DNA from: Opitutus sp. GAS368
Lineage (GTDB): Bacteria > Verrucomicrobiota > Verrucomicrobiia > Opitutales > Opitutaceae
Reading direction: 5' to 3'
NCBI GenBank assembly: GCA_945871085.1
Contig: CAMBVX010000019.1
Coordinates: 1 to 39,180, forward strand
Length of the DNA: 39,180 nt
Part shown: one piece after another, positions 7,251 to 16,144 of the stretch
Layout: each line of letters begins with the position of its first letter
Numbering within the stretch: the stretch's first letter is position 1
Program-made: the position numbers and the translations under genes
The notes under the pieces: model-generated
What the model was told of the DNA's origin: nothing
The model's database searches: none
What the model saw: only the letters and a program-made list of their open reading frames with translations

Positions 7251-8561
7251 TCACAGCGAAATCTTGATCCCCTTGCGCAAATAGGTCGGCACATCGAGAT
7301 CTTGGCCGTCGAAGAGGTTTCGATCCGTCTTCTCGAAGTGCCCGCGACGCTCCACTTCGCCAAAACCAAACTCCTCCTGCGCGACCTTCGCCGCATGGAG
7401 ATTCCGCGCCTCGGCGCTGTCCGCGGCCCGCCCTGCCGTCGGCGGAAGGTGCTCTGCGGACTCGGCCACGGGGGCCAGGTTCGCGGGAGTATGCGCCGTG
7501 GGCCCATCAGCGCGCGGCCCGAACGGGGGCGGCGTCTTACTTCGCGCCGGCGGCGCCGGTCGCCGCGACGCCACACCGCGACCACCCATATCACTCGTGC
7601 CCAAGACGCACACTTCGACGCGACCCGCCATCGTTTCGTCGATCACCGCACCCATGATGATGTGCGAGTCGCGACCAAACTGGTCGGTGATCGCGCTCAT
7701 CAACTCGTTCACCTTGGGCAGCGTCAGATCAGCCCCGCCGAGGATATTTACCAGCAGCCGGTCGGCCTTGCGGGAAAACTCCGGCGCGTGCAGCAGCGGA
7801 CAAAGTTTCAGACTGGAAATCGTGTCCGCCACGGCGTCTTCACCCGTACCCTCGCCGAGGCTGAAGAGCGTCTTGCCCCCGCGTTGGTTGAACGCCTGCC
7901 GGAGCGTGGAGAAATCGAGATTGATCAAGCCCGTCTTGAAGAGCATCGCCCAAATTGATTTCACCCCGCGGCCGATCCACTCGTCCGCCCGCGCAAACGA
8001 ATCGAGCACGGTTTCGTTTTCCGCCGCTTCCTGCAACAGCACGTCGTTGGGGAGTGGAATGACCGCATCACAAACCTTGCGCAGCGCCGCGAGCCCCTCT
8101 TCGGCCTGTTTGAGCCGGCGACCGCCCTCAAACGAAAACGGCATCGTGACAAACGCGATGACGAGCGCACCCGTCTCGGCCGCGATCTCCGCCACGACGG
8201 GCGACGCCCCGCTGCCCGTGCCACCGCCCATGCCGGTCACGATAAACACGAGGTCACAATTTTTCACGACCGTCGCAATTTTCTCCCGGTCGGCCTCGGC
8301 CGCGACGCGGCCCAGCTCAGGGTCACCGCCGGCCCCCAGGCCGCGCGTGACGCCCATGCCGATGAGCACTTTGTCCTGCACGGGCGAGCTCGCGAGCGCC
8401 TGATAGTCGGTGTTGATCACCGCCATTTGCAGGCGCTCCAAGTTTTCCATTTTCAGGCGGTCCACCGCGTTGGAGCCCGCGCCGCCAACGCCGACGAGTT
8501 TGATCGCGATATTGCGATCCGTAAGGAGCCCGTGCTCGAGGGGAAGTTCGTTGAGATTCAT
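7251..8561 (-). CDS. ftsZ: Cell division protein FtsZ (tubulin-like GTPase)
   Basis: FtsZ polymerises at midcell and organises the divisome. The 436-aa protein shows the GTP-binding core: IKLVGVGGAGSNAVDRL (about 20-36), then GMGGGTGSGAS with the GGGTGSG tubulin signature at 112-118. After the globular domain a Pro/Ala-rich linker (about 325-415) leads to the conserved C-terminal peptide DVPTYLRKG, which binds FtsA. The T7 synergy loop is unusual: it reads GLINLDFSTL, so the first catalytic aspartate is present (Asp216) but the second, Asp212 in E. coli, is Thr219. The gene is last in the dcw operon, 9 bases after ftsA. The leader has no Shine-Dalgarno sequence. Confidence 0.96.
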   Translation of the reverse strand: MNLNELPLEHGLLTDRNIAIKLVGVGGAGSNAVDRLKMENLERLQMAVINTDYQALASSPVQDKVLIGMGVTRGLGAGGDPELGRVAAEADREKIATVVKNCDLVFIVTGMGGGTGSGASPVVAEIAAETGALVIAFVTMPFSFEGGRRLKQAEEGLAALRKVCDAVIPLPNDVLLQEAAENETVLDSFARADEWIGRGVKSIWAMLFKTGLINLDFSTLRQAFNQRGGKTLFSLGEGTGEDAVADTISSLKLCPLLHAPEFSRKADRLLVNILGGADLTLPKVNELMSAITDQFGRDSHIIMGAVIDETMAGRVEVCVLGTSDMGGRGVASRRPAPPARSKTPPPFGPRADGPTAHTPANLAPVAESAEHLPPTAGRAADSAEARNLHAAKVAQEEFGFGEVERRGHFEKTDRNLFDGQDLDVPTYLRKGIKISL

Positions 8562-8570
8562 GGCGGCAAC

Positions 8571-9785
8571 TCAGGAATTGGCGAAGAGGCGTTTCACGCC
8601 GGAGAGGAATCCGCCGGCGCGGCGGATCGGCGCGGACTTATCTGCTTGGGAGCTGACTCCGTAATAGAGCAGACCCAGACTGGTATGATAACACGGGTCG
8701 CGGAGATTTTCGCTCACCCACGTGGGCGCTTCACCGAGGTGCGCCGAGACGCCGAACACCTTCGCAGCCACATCGGCGAGGCCGGCGAGTTTCGCAGTGC
8801 CACCGGTCAGCACGACGCCGGCGGCGCAGGTCTCGGCGGTGAACGCGTTACCCAGTTTTTTCTTCACGACCTCGAGGAGTTCCCACGTGCGGGCCGCCGT
8901 GATCTGCTCGATGGCCTGCTGCGGAAACTGGCGGTCGCCGATGGCAAAATTTCCGTCGAGCATGACCTTCGTGGTTTTGTCCTTCGTCGTCACACTCGCG
9001 CGGCCGAAGCGGAGCTTGAGCTTCTCCGCCTGCCCGTCGGTCAGACGCAAGCCGATGCTGAGATCGTTCGTGAGGTGCGTGCCCCCGACCGGCACGACCC
9101 CGGTCGTGTGCGGTGCCCCATCGCGGTAGAGCACGTAGTCGGTCGTCCCGGCACCGATGTCGAGGACAAGCACCCCGTGCCGCCGCTCCTCGGGCGTGGT
9201 GACCATGTGGCCCGCCGCGAGACTCGAAAGGACGAGCTCGCGCACCTCCAAATTAAAGCCCCGGATCACGTGAATGTTATCCGCGAGCCGCTGCTCTTGC
9301 CCATGCACGGTCCAGTAGCCGACTTCGAGTCGCTGGCCGCCGATATTTTCCGGCATCGTCGAAACCAGACTACCATCGACGCGGAACGGACGGCGGATGT
9401 GATGCACGACCGCGCGATCGGCGGGGAGCTGCTTCGACTTTGCGAGATCGCACACGGTGCGGATGTCCCCCGCGTCGATCATATTGTCCAGCGCCTTCAC
9501 GGTCACCGTCGCCTCGTTGTAGAAGCCCTCCAGATGTCCACCGGTCTGGGCGAGAAACACGTGGTCGATGCGCTCACCCGCATCCCGCTCCGCCTGTTCG
9601 AGGGCACTGTGGGTGCATTCGCTGGCCGCCTTATAGTCGACCACGCCGCCCTTGATGACCCCGCGCGAGGAACACTCGCCGCAGCCGATGATCGCGAGCT
9701 CGCGCCCGGTGTATTCGCCGACAAGGACACTGATTTTGGAGGTGCCGATTTCAACGGCACCGAGGAAGGTGGGTCGTGAGCTCAC
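8571..9785 (-). CDS. ftsA: Cell division protein FtsA (actin-like membrane tether)
   Basis: FtsA is an actin-family ATPase that links FtsZ filaments to the membrane and recruits later division proteins. The 404-aa product has the N-terminal phosphate motif FLGAVEIGTSKISVLVGEY, the SHS2 (1C) domain region, the second phosphate loop VLVLDIGAGTTDYVLYR, and VVLTGGTAKLAGLADVA near the C terminus. The last 15 residues (GGFLSGVKRLFANS) form the expected amphipathic membrane-targeting helix. It starts with GTG at 9785, which overlaps the ftsQ stop in a GTGA arrangement. This indicates translational coupling. Confidence 0.95.
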   Translation of the reverse strand: MSSRPTFLGAVEIGTSKISVLVGEYTGRELAIIGCGECSSRGVIKGGVVDYKAASECTHSALEQAERDAGERIDHVFLAQTGGHLEGFYNEATVTVKALDNMIDAGDIRTVCDLAKSKQLPADRAVVHHIRRPFRVDGSLVSTMPENIGGQRLEVGYWTVHGQEQRLADNIHVIRGFNLEVRELVLSSLAAGHMVTTPEERRHGVLVLDIGAGTTDYVLYRDGAPHTTGVVPVGGTHLTNDLSIGLRLTDGQAEKLKLRFGRASVTTKDKTTKVMLDGNFAIGDRQFPQQAIEQITAARTWELLEVVKKKLGNAFTAETCAAGVVLTGGTAKLAGLADVAAKVFGVSAHLGEAPTWVSENLRDPCYHTSLGLLYYGVSSQADKSAPIRRAGGFLSGVKRLFANS

Positions 9786-10717
9786 AGTTTCGATTTGGGC
9801 TGGGAATGCGGAACAAGGTTTAACGTTGGCAGCGGCTGAAAAGCGACGGAGACCTCGCGCCCCAGCGAGAGATCAATTTTGCGCGGGGGGTTGGGCGCCG
9901 TCGCCAACGCCTCCCACTGGTAGTCAAGTTTGGCCAACTGTTGGAAAAAATCTCCGTTCGCACTAAACACCACCAGCGTGCCCGGCTTGGTGCGGACCTC
10001 GATCACCTCATCGGACCGCAGCCGCGCGAGCGAAACGACCTGCCACGTATGGTAGAGATGATCTGCGTCCAGCCGCGCGCGGGCCAGCAGTTCGGCCACG
10101 AGTCCCATGTCTTCGATCGGCTGGTATCTATCCTCCGTGCGCGTGAGCTTCACGCCGTCGAGCCACGGCAGCGTCGCAAGCAGCGCGGCCGCATACCCCT
10201 CGCCCGCGAACACCACACCATCGCGCGCGACGACGAGCGCTCGCTGTTCACCCCGCCAGTTGGCCATCACGCGCGCCACGGGTGAACGTTCGCCCACCTG
10301 CACCTTGAGCGTGTCGGGGAAATTTTTCGTCAGACTCACCGCATTCACCTGACCGCCGACCATGAGTTTCAGGCGCAGCGCCTGCAAATCGAGCTCCATC
10401 AACGAGGCGTTCTTCGGCAGCGCCAGCGTGCGGGCGAGCCACTCGTTGCCCAACACGCCGTCGGTGCGAAGTTCAAGCTGTTTGATCGGCACGGCGCGCG
10501 CGGCCTCGGGCATTTTCTGCGGATTTTCCTGCAACGCGCACGCGACTTCCCACAGGCCCCACGCGACAACACCGATCACGGCGGCAGCTCCCGTGGCGCG
10601 CAAGACCGAGGTCGTCAGCCGCCACTTGCCCTCGCGCGACATGGCGCGCGGTTTCACCGGCTGGGGAATATCTCTCCAGCTGCGGGCCGTCGGGGCGATG
10701 ATCACATCTTTACTCAC
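9782..10717 (-). CDS. ftsQ: Cell division protein FtsQ/DivIB
   Basis: FtsQ is a bitopic membrane protein that connects the cytoplasmic and periplasmic parts of the divisome with FtsB and FtsL. The 311-aa protein has a basic cytoplasmic N-terminus, one membrane segment at about residues 38-61 (TGAAAVIGVVAWGLWEVACA) and a POTRA-like domain (about 73-150). The FtsQ-type domain follows, with RDGVVFAGEGYAAALLATLPWL. Overall identity is recognised mainly from this architecture and from its place between ddl and ftsA. The start is GTG at 10717, overlapping the ddl stop as GTGA. Confidence 0.9.
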   Translation of the reverse strand: MSKDVIIAPTARSWRDIPQPVKPRAMSREGKWRLTTSVLRATGAAAVIGVVAWGLWEVACALQENPQKMPEAARAVPIKQLELRTDGVLGNEWLARTLALPKNASLMELDLQALRLKLMVGGQVNAVSLTKNFPDTLKVQVGERSPVARVMANWRGEQRALVVARDGVVFAGEGYAAALLATLPWLDGVKLTRTEDRYQPIEDMGLVAELLARARLDADHLYHTWQVVSLARLRSDEVIEVRTKPGTLVVFSANGDFFQQLAKLDYQWEALATAPNPPRKIDLSLGREVSVAFQPLPTLNLVPHSQPKSKL

Positions 10718-11655
10718 AATTTTTGCGCGGACGTCGCCGATTGAAAACGCTGCAGCGCAGGTCGCACCAGCTCCTGAACCAATCCCGTGAAATCCAGCCC
10801 CGCGCAGCGCGCACTCATTGGCAACAAACTCGTCTCTTTCATGCCGGGCAGAGTATTGATTTCCAGTAAAAACGCGTCGCCTTGCTCCGGTAAGATAAAA
10901 TCAACCCGCGCATAGTCGCGACAGCCGCACGCCGCGAACGCCGCCTCGGCCGCCGTCTGCACCTGCGCGGTGGTCACCGGGTCGAGCGGTGCCGGCGCAA
11001 AATACTCCGTCAGACCCTTCGTATATTTGCTCGTGTAGTCGTAGACGCCCGACTTGGGCCGAATTTCCACGACCCCCATCGCCTTGCCCCCGAGCACACC
11101 CACCGACAGTTCCCGACCGATGATCCGGCGCTCAATGAGCCACGAACCGCGCGTGATCGACGCAAGTTTTTCGCCGAGCGCCGCCGATCCCGCGATAACA
11201 CTCAACCCGACGCTGCTGCCTTCATTGTTCGGTTTTACGACGACGTGTTCGCCGAGTTTCGCGACGACCGTTTCTGCCGTCGGCTTTTCCGCCGCCATAA
11301 AACAAAAGGCATCCGCCACGCGCACGCCCCGCCCGGAGGCGGCTTCCTTCGTGCGGGCCTTATTCATGGTCAGCGCACTGCTGGCCGCGTCACAACCGGC
11401 GTAGGTCACACCCGCCGCATCGAGGAGCCCTTGCATCCCGCCATCTTCGCCAAAGGTTCCGTGCAACGTCGAAAACACCACGTGCCGCCTCGGATCGAGC
11501 CCCCACGGCAGCGCATCGGCGCTCAGCTCGAACAATTGGGTCGGAAACGAACGCGCCAGCGCGAGGGCGGACGCCTTCCCCGAACCCAGCGAAACGTCCC
11601 GTTCGGCGGAACTGCCTCCGGCCAACACAGCGATGATCGGTAGCGGTAGGCTCAT
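10714..11655 (-). CDS. ddl: D-alanine--D-alanine ligase
   Basis: Ddl joins two D-alanines using ATP to supply the end of the peptidoglycan stem peptide. The 313-aa ATP-grasp protein shows IIAVLAGGSSAERDVSLGSG at the N-terminus, then HVVVKPNNEGSSVGLSVI for ATP binding, the RVDFILPEQGDAFLLEINTL magnesium-binding strand, and LPGMKETSLLP. The ATG at 11655 is chosen over an upstream ATG (11670) because it overlaps the murB stop as ATGA and directly precedes the conserved strand. It is part of the continuous murG-murB-ddl-ftsQ-ftsA run. Confidence 0.95.
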   Translation of the reverse strand: MSLPLPIIAVLAGGSSAERDVSLGSGKASALALARSFPTQLFELSADALPWGLDPRRHVVFSTLHGTFGEDGGMQGLLDAAGVTYAGCDAASSALTMNKARTKEAASGRGVRVADAFCFMAAEKPTAETVVAKLGEHVVVKPNNEGSSVGLSVIAGSAALGEKLASITRGSWLIERRIIGRELSVGVLGGKAMGVVEIRPKSGVYDYTSKYTKGLTEYFAPAPLDPVTTAQVQTAAEAAFAACGCRDYARVDFILPEQGDAFLLEINTLPGMKETSLLPMSARCAGLDFTGLVQELVRPALQRFQSATSAQKL

Positions 11656-12635
11656 AAAACGTCTTTCCAATTTTTGCCGTAAAGCAGCACCTCGGGTTCA
11701 AGGTCCACGCCCTTGATCGCCTGCACGCGGGCGCGCACCTGGCGCACCAGTTCCAGCACATCGGCGGCGGTGGCGCTCCCCCGGTTCACAATAAAATTCG
11801 CGTGCGTCAGCGAGACCTCGGCATCGCCCACGCGCGCACCCTTCAACCCGCACGCATCGATCAGTCGCCCGGCAGAATTTTCAGGGGGATTCTTAAAAAT
11901 ACAGCCCGCGCTCGGTTCGCGCGGTTGCGACTCGTGGCGTTTGCGGGAGTAAGCATCCATCTGACGCTTCACGGCCTCCGCGTCGGACGTCGTCGCCGGT
12001 CGCAACACGGCCGCCAACGCGATCGCGTCGTGGAGCTCTGCGCAATGCCGATAGCCGACGTGCATCGTCGCCTTCGCGAGCGTGCGCACGTCGCCCTCGA
12101 TCGTCATGAGCGACACGTCCTCGACGACATCGAACATCCACCCGCCCATCGCCCCGGCATTCATGCGGAGCGCGCCCCCGACGTTACCGGGAATACCTTC
12201 GAGAAACTCAAAGCCTACAAGCCCCGCTTTGGCCGCGAGCCCGCACAAATTTTTCAACCGCAACCCGGCTCCGACGGTTACACAGCCATCTCCGCGCGGT
12301 GCAAAACCCGCCCACGCCTCGTGGGCGAGAGCGACGACCAATCCCTCCACGCCGTCGTCCGGCACGATGAGGTTTGAGCCTCGTCCGAGCATGTGCACCG
12401 CCACACCCCAGGTCCGCGCTGCGCGCAGGAGCACCTGCAGATCGGCGACCGACGTCGGCTCGGCGTAAACCCGCGCCGCACCGCCCACGCGCATCGTCGT
12501 CTTGGTCGCGAGCGGTTCCTCGCGGGTAAACTTGGTCCTCGCTGAGAGGCCGGGCTTCACGGCCGCGAAAAACTCAGCCCATGACTCCGCCGACTTCGGC
12601 TCATCGACCCTCGGGAGTCTTTGCTCGACGGTCAT
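11652..12635 (-). CDS. murB: UDP-N-acetylenolpyruvoylglucosamine reductase
   Basis: MurB is the FAD enzyme that reduces UDP-GlcNAc-enolpyruvate to UDP-MurNAc with NADPH. The 327-aa protein contains the FAD-binding TTMRVGGAARVYAEP, GRGSNLIVPDDGVEGLVVAL and LEGIPGNVGGALRMNAGA. Its C-terminal substrate domain has KRHESQPREPSAGCIFKNP. In E. coli the residue at the Cys of AGCIFKNP is the proton-donating serine (AGSFFKNP), so a Cys is used here; to my knowledge this variant occurs in other MurB proteins. The ATG overlaps the murG stop (ATGA). In many bacteria murC would lie just upstream of murB, but it is absent here. Confidence 0.95.
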   Translation of the reverse strand: MTVEQRLPRVDEPKSAESWAEFFAAVKPGLSARTKFTREEPLATKTTMRVGGAARVYAEPTSVADLQVLLRAARTWGVAVHMLGRGSNLIVPDDGVEGLVVALAHEAWAGFAPRGDGCVTVGAGLRLKNLCGLAAKAGLVGFEFLEGIPGNVGGALRMNAGAMGGWMFDVVEDVSLMTIEGDVRTLAKATMHVGYRHCAELHDAIALAAVLRPATTSDAEAVKRQMDAYSRKRHESQPREPSAGCIFKNPPENSAGRLIDACGLKGARVGDAEVSLTHANFIVNRGSATAADVLELVRQVRARVQAIKGVDLEPEVLLYGKNWKDVL

Positions 12636-13759
12636 GCGGCGGCGTGTTGGGGGTTGCGCGCGGCCGCGGCCGAGGTCGCGGTGATTTGCTCCAAATCATT
12701 CAGCATGAGCTCGAGCGGATCGGTGCGCCCCATGCGCTGGAGGTTGAACCGACACTCCCGCAACCGGCCGTCGTTGAAAATCAGCTGGAGCACCTCGGCC
12801 GTCAGGTTGGCGAGGCGCGTCTGGTCGACGACCACGCCTCCGCCCTGACTAGCGAAGAAGGCGGCGTTGGCCCGTTGGTGATCGTCGGCCGCCTCCGGGA
12901 ACGGCACGAGGATCGCCGGCGTTTCGCAGCGAATCAGCTCAGCAAGCGTCCCTGCCCCGGCCCGGGAAACGACGAGGTCAGCGGCCGAGAGCAGTTGCGC
13001 CACGCGATCACTGAAAACCACCGATTCCGTCCGCACGGGCACTCCGAGCTTCGACGTCAGCATCGTCACGCCCTCCTGGCCCTTACCCAAGCCGGTGACA
13101 CCGTAAACTTGCACTCCCGCACTGGCCAACAATTCGAGTTGGGTGCGCATCCAGTCATTGAGCACACCGGAACCCTGACTGCCGCCGAGCACGACGAGGA
13201 CCTTTTGCGTGAGATCCAGACCGGTCGCGGCCCGCGCGGCAGCGGGCAACTGGCGGACAAACTCACGCCGCACCGGCAAGCCGACATGGCGCGTGGCGGC
13301 CGCTCGGATACGCGGGATACTAATGCCGGACGGAAGATAAATGCGCCGCGCCAAACAACCGAGCGTGCGAATCGCCAGGCCCGGCACCCGGTTGGATTCG
13401 TGCAAGGCCACGGGCACGCCGAGTAACCGACCGGCCACGACGAGCGGGGCCGACGTGAACCCACCGAAGCCGACCAGGCCCACGGGACGCAACGCTCGCA
13501 CGAGCCGCACGCACTGGAGAAACGCGCGCGCTTGCGAGCCGATACATTTCAAAAACTGCAGCGGGTTGAGCGAGAATCCGCTACCCGGCAGACGCGCGAA
13601 GCGCAGGTGCGGGTATTTTTCCAGCAAACGTGCATCCACTTTTTTCTGACTGACGAGCAGCACGGCTTCGTGCCCGCGCGCCGCCAAGCCTTCGGCAAGC
13701 GCAATGCCCGGCGAGAGATGACCGCCCGTGCCACCGCAGGAAATCAGAAATTTACTCAT
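12632..13759 (-). CDS. murG: UDP-GlcNAc:lipid I N-acetylglucosaminyltransferase
   Basis: MurG adds GlcNAc to lipid I on the inner membrane face, making lipid II. The 375-aa GT28 protein has the N-terminal glycine loop FLISCGGTGGHLSPGIALAE, a second glycine motif VVLGGSQGSGVLN, and the UDP-GlcNAc pocket DLVVSRAGAGTLAELIRCET with PFPEAADDHQRANAAFF. Length and motif order are normal. The start ATG overlaps the ftsW stop as ATGA, and murB follows with the same kind of overlap. Confidence 0.96.
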   Translation of the reverse strand: MSKFLISCGGTGGHLSPGIALAEGLAARGHEAVLLVSQKKVDARLLEKYPHLRFARLPGSGFSLNPLQFLKCIGSQARAFLQCVRLVRALRPVGLVGFGGFTSAPLVVAGRLLGVPVALHESNRVPGLAIRTLGCLARRIYLPSGISIPRIRAAATRHVGLPVRREFVRQLPAAARAATGLDLTQKVLVVLGGSQGSGVLNDWMRTQLELLASAGVQVYGVTGLGKGQEGVTMLTSKLGVPVRTESVVFSDRVAQLLSAADLVVSRAGAGTLAELIRCETPAILVPFPEAADDHQRANAAFFASQGGGVVVDQTRLANLTAEVLQLIFNDGRLRECRFNLQRMGRTDPLELMLNDLEQITATSAAAARNPQHAAA

Positions 13760-14919
13760 GCCATCACCTCCCGCATCCCGCGCGCATCATCGGGTAAAGC
13801 CACCCGCCCCCAGGTGCGTTGCGTGTTCAGCAGAATACCCAACAGCAACCCCATGAGCAGGAGATTGGACAACCCGGCACTGATAAACGGCAGCGACATG
13901 CCCTTGGTCGGAAATATCCCGGTGACCACGCCCAGATTGATGATCGCCTGCAGGCAGATCATCAGCAGGCAGCCGGTCACGAGCAGAAAATGAAACAGGT
14001 TTGGCGCCCGCCGCAGGTGGACGATCCCCGCGATGAACATGATCGTGAACACGACCACCACGCCCAGCGTGAACCAGAGCCCGAGCTCTTCGCCGACAAT
14101 GGAGAAAATAAAATCTGTGTGCGCTTCCGGGAGGTAACTGAGTTGCTGGCGACCCTGCCCGAGCCCAGTGCCTTCCATGCCACCCGCCGCAAAGGCGGCG
14201 AGCGCCTGCCGCAGTTGGTAAGATTTTTCCTCGCTCAAAAATTCCGTCATGCGGCGGAGCCGGTTCGGGTTGTTGACCACCAGCACAGCAAACGCCGCGA
14301 CCACCAACGCAAATGTCGGCACCGTGTAACGCCATTTCGCCCCGGCGAGGAAGAGGAGCAACAACCCCACCGCCATCATCAGCGCGGCCGTGCCAAAATC
14401 CGGCTCCACGACGACTAGACCCGCAAAGCCGCCAATCATCGCCAAGGGCAGGACAAAGCCACGTTTGAATTCGCCGATGCGCGTTTGGTTCAACGCAAGG
14501 TAGTGCGCGAGGCAGAAAATCAGGCCGAACTTGGCGAACTCGGAGACTTGGAGCCGCGCCGCTCCATAGCCGAGCCAGCGCTTGCTGCCTTTCACCTCGA
14601 GACCGACATGCGGAATGAGCACCAAGACCAACAACACCAGCAGCACCCCGCCGATCCACCACGCGTAGCGGCGCAGATAGTCGAGGTTGATCCGGCTCGC
14701 GATGAAACAGATCACGGCCGCGGCGGCGACACCCACGAGCTGTTTTTGGAGATACTGATACGGCACCTCCACGCCTTGCTTCGTTTTAAACGATGCGCTT
14801 GCGCTGAACAAAATCGACAAGCCCAAACTGGTCAGGCCGAGCGCGCAGACGACGATGATCGTCGCGGGGTTCAGGAGGAACCGAGCACGAGGCCTGGCAG
14901 CGGACCGATCTTGGGCCAT
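13756..14919 (-). CDS. ftsW: Lipid II polymerase FtsW (SEDS family)
   Basis: FtsW is the SEDS glycosyltransferase that polymerises septal peptidoglycan with its partner FtsI. The 387-aa protein has about ten membrane segments. It shows the SEDS pattern: a polar loop KGSKRWLGYGAARLQVSEFA, the extracellular loop LSYLPEAHTDFIFSIVGEEL, and the C-terminal TGIFPTKGMSLPFISAGLSN. The start ATG follows the LysM gene stop by 23 bases, the longest gap in this part of the operon apart from the spacer before the LysM gene. FtsW usually follows murD in dcw clusters; here the LysM gene takes that position. Confidence 0.95.
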   Translation of the reverse strand: MAQDRSAARPRARFLLNPATIIVVCALGLTSLGLSILFSASASFKTKQGVEVPYQYLQKQLVGVAAAAVICFIASRINLDYLRRYAWWIGGVLLVLLVLVLIPHVGLEVKGSKRWLGYGAARLQVSEFAKFGLIFCLAHYLALNQTRIGEFKRGFVLPLAMIGGFAGLVVVEPDFGTAALMMAVGLLLLFLAGAKWRYTVPTFALVVAAFAVLVVNNPNRLRRMTEFLSEEKSYQLRQALAAFAAGGMEGTGLGQGRQQLSYLPEAHTDFIFSIVGEELGLWFTLGVVVVFTIMFIAGIVHLRRAPNLFHFLLVTGCLLMICLQAIINLGVVTGIFPTKGMSLPFISAGLSNLLLMGLLLGILLNTQRTWGRVALPDDARGMREVMA

Positions 14920-14942
14920 GGAGTTTCCGACGGACGCAACAG

Positions 14943-15857
14943 TTACGGTTTCTTGGGCGCGGGCGTTTCATCCACCCGGATAACTGGCACCTCGCCCGAA
15001 GCCGGCGTCGGTGGCTGGGCGCTGATCACCGGCGCCGGCTGATCCAGCTGCGGCGCGATGAACACCGGCCGACTCTCCATCGGTGCCTTCGACGCCGGAG
15101 CAGAACCCGGCGACTTGGCGGCCCCTTTGCCCGTCGTCGCATCCCAACCGGGGATGATGATTTCTTTTCCCGCCGCGAGTTTCAGCGGATCGGTAATGTT
15201 GTTGGCGATGGCCAGATCGCGCTGTCGAACACCATATTTTTGCGCAATCATGCTGAGCGACTCACCAGACTTGACCGTGTGCTTCAGGCCACCACCGGAG
15301 GACTTCGGCGTCGCCGCGGCGGGGGATTTTCCGGTGGCCGGTTCCGCCACGGGAGCAGCCGCCAGGGCGGCGGTGCGCCCGAGCGATTTGCCCGGGATAA
15401 TAAGTTTTTGCCCGGGCTGCAGCGCTGCGTTGCTCTTGAGGTTATTGGTGGCCGCGAGGTCTTGATAGCTGAGTTTGTGCTTGTTCGCGATGCTCCAAAG
15501 ACTGTCGCCGGATTTGACCGTATAGGTCGTCATCGGCGTCACATCTTTAACCGGCTCGGCCACCAACGTCGAAGCGGCGGGCGTATTCGGGCGCGTCGGC
15601 GTGAAGCGCACTCCACCGCTCGCCGCCGGCGTCGCCGCGGCGTCAGGGTTGAAGGCCATCGGCGGCGGCGCGGACCCGATCAGGGAAGGTGAGGCAGAGG
15701 GCACCGTGATCATCGGCGCGGGCTCGGTCTTCGCCACCGTATCAACCGGCGCCGGTGCCGGCTTCGAAGATGAACTGCAACCGGGGTTGGCAAAAATGAG
15801 GACGAGGGCAAACACGTGGATGCCCACGACGATGCCGAAAATTTTCAGGATTTTCAT
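14943..15857 (-). CDS. LysM-repeat cell-envelope protein, possibly a lipoprotein
   Basis: The 304-aa protein starts with an uncleaved-type or lipoprotein-type signal (MKILKIFGIVVGIHVFALVL). NPGCSSSS follows, so Cys27 could be lipidated, although the residues before it do not form an ideal lipobox. Two LysM domains bind glycan chains: residues about 111-156 (YTVKSGDSLWSIANKHKLSY) and about 192-237 (HTVKSGESLSMIAQKYGV). Pro/Ala-rich linkers surround them. No catalytic domain is visible. It is placed between mraY and ftsW where murD often lies, which suggests a role in the wall or septum. That role is inference. Confidence 0.85.
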   Translation of the reverse strand: MKILKIFGIVVGIHVFALVLIFANPGCSSSSKPAPAPVDTVAKTEPAPMITVPSASPSLIGSAPPPMAFNPDAAATPAASGGVRFTPTRPNTPAASTLVAEPVKDVTPMTTYTVKSGDSLWSIANKHKLSYQDLAATNNLKSNAALQPGQKLIIPGKSLGRTAALAAAPVAEPATGKSPAAATPKSSGGGLKHTVKSGESLSMIAQKYGVRQRDLAIANNITDPLKLAAGKEIIIPGWDATTGKGAAKSPGSAPASKAPMESRPVFIAPQLDQPAPVISAQPPTPASGEVPVIRVDETPAPKKP

Positions 15858-16144
15858 AGGAGGAATGTAGGGTGATAACTAAAGGCCGGGAGGAGTGAAA
15901 GCTACTTCAATCTAGGTGCGTGGATGGCGCGGTCAGTGACTCAAGGTGCAGCGGAGAACTTTGGCGTGGCGGCTGACCGCGCGCGCCGCGCGGACCAGGC
16001 GCGAATAAACGCGCGGTTACTCGTGACGACGGGCGCATACGCTTTCGGGCCAGCGATGAATCGGGTCTTCTCCGATGGCAGGCGGTTCGCCGGCCCTTCG
16101 GCCGGCGGGTGGAAACGAGAGGGGGTGGGGAGCAGTTTCATAGC
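15858..16144. other. Spacer between mraY and the LysM gene with a short hairpin
   Basis: This 287-base gap is the only sizeable non-coding gap inside the dcw operon. It contains a perfect 8-bp inverted repeat, CGCCGGCC-CTTC-GGCCGGCG, at 16088-16107. There is no U-run after it on either strand, so it is not a classical intrinsic terminator. A 66-codon minus-strand frame (15941-16141) begins 3 bases after the mraY stop, but its product is Pro/Arg/Ala-rich and unrecognised. An internal promoter for LysM-ftsW is possible, though no clear -35/-10 was seen. No trace of murD was recognised. Confidence 0.4.

Noticed and set aside
15941-16141. 66-codon frame starting 3 bases after mraY
   Set aside because: The position is suggestive, but the product is Pro/Arg/Ala-rich and crosses a perfect hairpin. 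I could not support it as a gene.
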